From contig NADL03000515.1 in NCBI GenBank assembly GCA_002205965.3, positions 1 through 64,000 of the forward strand: a DNA stretch of 64,000 bases. The letters are read 5' to 3'. This DNA comes from Kappaphycus alvarezii (taxonomy: Eukaryota > Rhodophyta > Florideophyceae > Gigartinales > Solieriaceae). Within the stretch, counting starts at the first letter, position 1; each line of letters opens with the position of its first letter. Of this stretch, positions 58,201 through 64,000 are shown piece by piece. A program made the position numbers and the translations under genes. The notes beneath the pieces were generated by a model. The model ran no database searches, was not told the origin of the DNA, and worked only from the letters and a program-made list of their open reading frames with translations.

Positions 58201-59100
58201 TAGATTTATTAAATAAATAAAAGTATTTTAACGCACAGTTACGAGCTGTTAATATTAAAATTACAGAAATCTAAAGTTTTGATAAGGCGTTAGGTTTCAG
58301 AAAATAATTTTCCATATATAACTGGAAAACTCTTATCATTTTTTTAAAATATGAGAGAGAAATCCAATGAAGGAGGTAATTGAGTTTTCCTGCAAAAAAC
58401 AGCAAAATGAAATAGATTCAAAATTAATGGTTTTTTCTGGACTTCTTTTATCTCTTTGCACTCTTTTCTTTCCTGAGGATCCTTTTTCAAATGATGGGCG
58501 GACCTCAACTGGATAGTAATGATCTTCCATGTCAGGCTTCGACATTAAAGTTTGATATGTTCAGGGTACTGTCATGGAAAATTGGTTCTCTACGAATCTC
58601 ATCCTCAAATTTATCGGCTTATTCCTCTTTATAAGGGAAAAAATCTCACGTAATCATTTTGAAAACGTAATATCAAATTTCATCCCTCTTTTGTAAATAA
58701 AATTCAATACGCAACTTTAACTTTATTTTTTAAATTAAATAATTTGATCCCTTTCTCGGAAGAAACTTTTTAATTAGAAATCTATTTGTCCTCTACATTC
58801 ATCTCAGTAATTTTTCCATTCATATTTTTACCCGAAGCGCACAAACTAGCGTAAAATCAGAACATCAAAATGGCCCAATTTCTTATTATTCACACCATGC
58901 CTTGAAACTTATAGAATAAATTCCCTCTTTTAGAGTACTGTGGCATCTTTTTTCAAGCAAAAACCCTACCGTCAATAATTCCGACAAATATTGTGCACTT
59001 TTTCTTACTTTCATATTGCCACGACCAAACTTCAATATTCAATTACCATAAGGGAGTCAACTAGAGCCCAAGGCTACATTCTCGGACTAGATTTCATGTT
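55286..59100. other. AT-rich DNA without recognisable genes
   Basis: The longest frame is 125 codons on the minus strand (56725-56348) and has no recognisable motif. Composition is around one-third GC. I see no RNA gene or element ends. Confidence 0.6.
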
Positions 59101-60000
59101 TGATGAGCCCGTAGACTATGGAAACTCTGTCAGAAGTTTGGACTGAGAATGCCTAAGGAAATGGGTTCGTCTCCAACTTTAAGGGGAGACAGAGAAGAAA
59201 TTTGAGGATGAGGTGAATGTGGAAGGAAACAAAGATATGTAGTGCATGTTAGACCCGTAGAAGCCGTCGGATTACACCTGTGGGGAATTTTTGTAGACAA
59301 CGAAGGAGGAGGTGAGATTTTTACCGTAATAAATTTCTTCTCAGTTGGTGATGTGGTAGAAGTTGAGAGCTTTAAGGAAATATTGGGGGATCTAAGTATT
59401 TCCGCGAGGTTCATCTACGTTTTTGAGCTTTTCAAATGAATTCGTGGGAATTGTATTAGATACATGGATATTTGAGATGAATATTGTTGTGATGTCCTCT
59501 AAGATAGCGGTTGTGAGGGGCCGTGATACGTAATTTTCTTTGTATTATCCACTGTTCAATTTTTCGCCCTTAAGTTTCTCCTCAATCTTTTTTGTGATCT
59601 ACGCTCCGGTACAAATCTACTGGGTACCAACACACATATCTACCACAGTAAATTAACCCTCCATTTCACTTTTGTGATATTGAGTATGGTTAACTGATAA
59701 TTTATATTAAGAGAATAGTCTACACAAGCTGACTAAACTAGTTTTACTTGGGGGCAAACAAATTAGGAGAACTTTTCAATTGCAGAGCCATGTAGTCTCG
59801 AAATTAGAAGTTAGATACAGTCCTATTAGGCTTTTTATTTCGTTTAGACACTAAAGAAAGATGAAATAGCCTCATTCTCCAGCCACGAATATAGACTATT
59901 GATTTAAATTCATTTTTTCCACTTTTCTTTGTTACCAAAAGAAGACTCTGGTAGCTCTGTTGTCGCTCGATACAACTTTATGTTAGATTAGATGACATTG
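59101..60000 (+). repeat. Possible strongly diverged cassette fragment
   Basis: AGTCTACACAAGCTGACTAAA at about 59719 resembles the GTCTATATAAGCTGAGTAAA block that follows the acidic gene in copies 1 and 2. The preceding purine-rich stretch (59180-59440) could be a remnant of the acidic coding region. The match is short and may be chance. Confidence 0.25.
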
Positions 60001-61339
60001 GAGTCCCATGAACGCTGATTTACTTATCCCAGCTACAAATACTCATTCTGTTAAGCTTTTACATAATTTTGAGGAGCTTACCATATATTTTCACCTAATA
60101 TTACCGAAGAATAAACCTAAAAAGGCCAATACCTTTACTAAATCTTCAGCTAGTCTCAATAATCTGGGAAAATTTACCTAGGGGTACGGTTCCTTATTTT
60201 GGAGACTAGAAACTGCAGATAATGAAACAAAATGGTGGGAGACTCTCACGAAACTGCTAAAACGCAATTATTCTCAACAATTAGCTATAGATTTTGAATT
60301 AGTGTGCTTCCACAAACAAATAAATATCAAAGACTGAATTCGAAACTGAAGGAAAGAATTTATATATTCTAGGCTTACATAAAATTAACTTTTTAAGATT
60401 CTTACAGATAATTGAGGTTAAATATGGATATGACTGGTCGATACCGACAAAAATCTAAAATATATTTTCTTACCGAGTTCAGGACATATGCCTCCGAGTT
60501 TAACAATTGCGAACAAACATTGTTTTGATTTTGCGGATATCAAATCCCTAACTTTTTTTCCTTAGATTTACGAAGTCTCCTAATGAATATATAACTTACT
60601 TTATTAATATAGTTTATGGAGTACAAGGTTAGTTTTTCTCTATCTAAATTTTAACGCATACACAATTAAACCTCCTCTTTATTCAAAATTTCTTTGAACA
60701 CATTATTTTATACGATTTTTAGGTTCAAGATAGAGTTCATGTCCTAAATAATACAGCAATTGGATGATATTTCGCCTCCTCTTGCACTAATGGTGGAATA
60801 GAAACATCTGGAGCAACACAAACGAATTAAAAGCAGATGATCGCTAAATTGGAAGTGACGGCGGGCCAAACTCTTTCCATTTTTTCTCGTCAATTCAGGG
60901 ATCAAGATATATGCATTTACTGTGGTAGTTTGAAGGGAAGAGAACAGGAAAGTTTTGGAGACGAAAAATGCATCCAGTTGACATCCTACAAAAGTCGTAA
61001 ATAGAGTTGTGTTTACAGCAATACTTCGCAGTGTTCAAAACGTAAGGAGTTTTAGATGCCAATTTTTTGTAAATTAATAGACGGGAGACGTCTTGATTTT
61101 ATCTACACAGATGTGGGGAGACCAGACAACAAACAGTTCGCGTTGCAGGTGGCCATTTTTCGATACAAAAATCCCACTTTAAAACTTTCCCGGCTTTAAG
61201 CCCTTCATATCATTACAGTGAAACCACTCATTATATTAACTTTTTGCATGTTTTAGTTATAAAAGAACTGATATTTTCCTAAAGGCATACTCCATGGTTC
61301 TATTCGCAACACCTTTTGTTAGGTGTCAAACGTTCCCGT
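60001..61339. other. AT-rich DNA
   Basis: Nothing recognisable: no long frame, repeat or RNA gene. Confidence 0.6.
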
Positions 61340-61890
61340 TATACTTCTGTGGAATAGACTTTTTTCTCTGCTTTTCTTCCATTTCTACATTTCCCCATTA
61401 AGTAGTGGTGGAGCAGAGAAATATGATCTTTTTTATGCATATAGATGTACCGTTTAACATATTAGCTGTTATATTACTGCTTTTTTATTTATCTTCAAAG
61501 TTTGTTCTTTTGCCGTGAAACTCAACATTTTCTTTTCCTTTATTTACCTATGGTTCAGATGATACTATTTTCAAATTAAAAGTCTACTATCCAGTACCCA
61601 CTACTTATTTGACAGAGTTATAAAATTTATTTAGTATAGCTACACTATTGTACATAACATGAGGGCTCATTTGGGTTCCTTGGAGAATCCAGCAACAATT
61701 TATTGACCAACTAACAACATATTTCTTGAACTCAGTACCACAGTCTCTTGCTTCTACTAGAGAAGCTCCACGGATTCTTCTTTCCCTATTTTGACATGTT
61801 TGTGTTAATAGAAAATTCCTCTGCGTACCATCTTCAAAGAGGAAAACTAAAATGTGGAGGAGCCTGGTCCTATAGAGCGATTCAGAAATA
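61340..61890 (+). repeat. Dispersed repeat Y, copy 2
   Basis: It is a diverged match to 53561-54060: TAGTGGTGGAGCAGAGAAATAT, then ATGAGGGCTCATTTGGGTTC, then GAGAATCCAGCA, then GAGCCTGGTCCTATAGAGCG, in the same order and spacing. The hairpin stem has decayed in this copy. Confidence 0.5.
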
Positions 61891-64000
61891 AAGTCCACTT
61901 TTCTTTTATGAAGTATCAGGGCTTATACAAGTGACATGGTTGAGCTTCGATTCTTGGACTGGGAAGGGATTAGTGGGTTGCAGAACGTGATAGTGTAAAT
62001 TTACGTACCATCTGTAGCTCCTATAACTCTTTCATCAGGCCTCGTCTTGTGAAATATGGCAGGTTGAGGATCAATGACAATTTGCTTTTGCGTACGTGTG
62101 ACGTCGTTACCTTTGAAAACTCAAAATTCTTGAGAAGAGCGTTCTGCTTTTTGACCTCGCTGAACGAGGTGCGAACTGCGAAACACAGGAAAGATACTGC
62201 TTTCATTGCAAATCACACCAGACGTAGGCCCATATCGGTCTCTATATCTACTTATTGTGGTTGAAATCACGCAGAAACATCTACATATAGGGAGACCTGC
62301 GGAAAGAGATGGATAGTTCCACATGATACACCTGCAAATCTTCGCAATGGTGACCATCATTTCAAATGCAAACTGCCTGATAGTCATACCCGAGACGACT
62401 CTCTATCACCTTTTGCCTCCCCTTTGTAGCATGCCAATTTTCGACCGCGTGCATCAAAAGAAAATAGCCGATAACAGCTCTAAAACATTTAAAAGACTAA
62501 ACTTACTATATCCTTCTCCCGCCAGGCTACAGAAAATATTATTGAACAACAAGATCTCTTCTTCACTCGTTTCTCCAAATTCTCAACAACGCGCCGCAGC
62601 TCATATCAGCCACCGTAGTCCACAGCGCCATTCTTCGCCGTATTTTTTGGTTTCTGTGATCACTGGGTAAATATGAGTCGCTTACTGTGGATATTAGGCC
62701 GCAACTGTGTATTTAAAACTTTACTTCACTCGCATCTGGGTATTCAAACGAACTGATCTGCACAATCCTATATTTTTTGTTCATGTGTCTATTCTCATCA
62801 CTCAGCTCTTACCAGGTAAAACTATTTCTATCTTCATCTGGCCACTCATAATACGACAACGAAAAGTCGTCGCGCAACCTTTTTGGTCTTAGGCGGCCCG
62901 TCATCCCCCTTCTCTTTTGTTTGAATCTCCCAATTAATTGTTCCCGGGTTTTCGATCCAATATCTCCGTTTTTATTGGATGTATCAACGATTGCTGAAAC
63001 ATCACCCTCACCGCAGCACTCGATACGGGAAAACCCAAAAAAGGCACCCAAACAGAGTTATTCGAACGTTAACCAAAGCGATCAGTTTGGTATCATCTCT
63101 GGTGGTCATTTTGTGGGTTCCCTGGTGTGGATTCCACTCAGTTATATTATGCTAATTATCAAAGTACTTCAGTGGGTAACATGTACACTGACAATATACA
63201 CACTCATTCCGAGATTGACTGGATACGTTTTTTGCTCCCATTTTAGTTAGAAATTTTTTTTATTGAGCTACAGCATTCAACGAAAATACTGATTTTCAAT
63301 ATATTACCCCTTGTCTCCGTAGTTGCCTGGGTAGCAAAACCATAGAATTCAAAGTATAAATTACGGACCGGAGGTCTCTGAAGGATCTCAGTGCTACGTA
63401 TAATCGATGAGTCTTTTAATTTCTCGTCTACTCAACGTAAGATAAATATCGCAATGCTGCTAAATATCTGTCAAAATATATATGTAATTCAAAAGTTTCT
63501 ATTCAACCCGTCATCCGAAATTAAACGGGCTCCTTTGTTCCGATATTCGCGAATGCAACGGCAATGGGCTCATCCACTTTATACATAACTTACTCAAAAC
63601 CTTTCCGAACCCAACTGCAGCCATCTGTAATTATATTATGATCGATTTTATTCAACTTGAGTCCCTATCCACTACATTGTCCGCGGCAGCATGTTTCGCC
63701 ACCACATCTTCCACTAACGAATAGCCGCCCCACTAATGACTTGAGAAATTATTTATTCAAAAGAGATGATTTCTCTATCTCTGTTATATAGAGGATTACT
63801 ATTTATGTGTCTAACGGAGATGTACCCTGTCTACGACCTACACTAACAATGTTAGACTTATACATAGATACGCATTGATGATATTAAAGATGAGGCCACG
63901 GATTTTTGATCGTAAATATTCCAAAAGGTAACACTGTTACCCCTAGGTCCCCTTCCTTGTGCACCAAATACAATGATGCTCCCTTTCGTATGCCAGATAG
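61891..64000. other. AT-rich DNA to the window end
   Basis: The open frames are short. A plus-strand frame at 62921-63250 has a hydrophobic C-terminal stretch (VGSLVWIPLSYIMLIIKVLQ) that could span a membrane, but nothing else supports it as a gene. Confidence 0.5.

Noticed and set aside
46231-64000. tRNA or rRNA genes in the AT-rich part
   Set aside because: No A-box/B-box pair with correct spacing or rRNA-like block was seen; a covariance-model scan would be decisive.

Overview
The window is nuclear DNA of a eukaryote with a transposon-rich genome. It has no operons or Shine-Dalgarno sites. Several start regions carry TATA-like boxes 75-95 bases upstream and a Kozak-like context (gccaccATG at 44806). 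The mix of Ty1/copia elements of a GalEA/PyRE-like type, a fungal/oomycete-like copia, RLE-type LINE tails, a Tc1 element and a piggyBac-like/YqaJ transposase fits a red alga, oomycete or early-branching fungus. A florideophyte red alga is my weak favourite, and the sequence does not settle it. The only convincing intact host gene is a small secreted cysteine-rich (knottin-like) protein at 42.36-42.90 kb.

Layout. 0-6.2 kb and 43.1-46.2 kb hold an unrecognised repeated cassette: an acidic protein gene, with conserved upstream TATA box and conserved C-terminal tail, facing a second gene built of a repeated domain. Two copies at 0.4-4.0 kb form a large palindrome whose inner arms are almost identical. 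6.5-12 kb holds badly decayed Ty3/gypsy and Ty1/copia fossils. 13.8-16.45 kb is a broken piggyBac-like transposase with a YqaJ-type nuclease lying between its second and third catalytic Asp. 16.7-22.3 kb is a full-length copia element with both LTRs and a 5-bp target duplication. The 3' two-thirds of it, together with 1.4 kb of flank, was later copied as an exact 5,029-bp tandem duplication (18606-23634 and 23635-28663). 28.7-31 kb is a mosaic with a 17-bp minisatellite and an unknown open frame. 31.0-37.1 kb is an RLE-type LINE interrupted by a young copia element (31680-36799). 37.5-40.8 kb holds a MITE, a Tc1/mariner element with 199-bp inverted repeats, and LINE tails.

From about 46.2 kb to the end the DNA becomes AT-rich, with no long genes. 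A decayed coding-like tract (51.7-53.56 kb) and a dispersed repeat (53.5-54.1 and 61.3-61.9 kb) are its main features.

The genes do not form a pathway. The window is best read as layered insertions: cassette copies and old LTR fossils first, then DNA transposons, copia A, LINEs, the tandem duplication and finally copia C (LTRs about 99.3% identical). The most novel items are the convergent cassette with its partly homogenised palindrome and the transposase/nuclease architecture.
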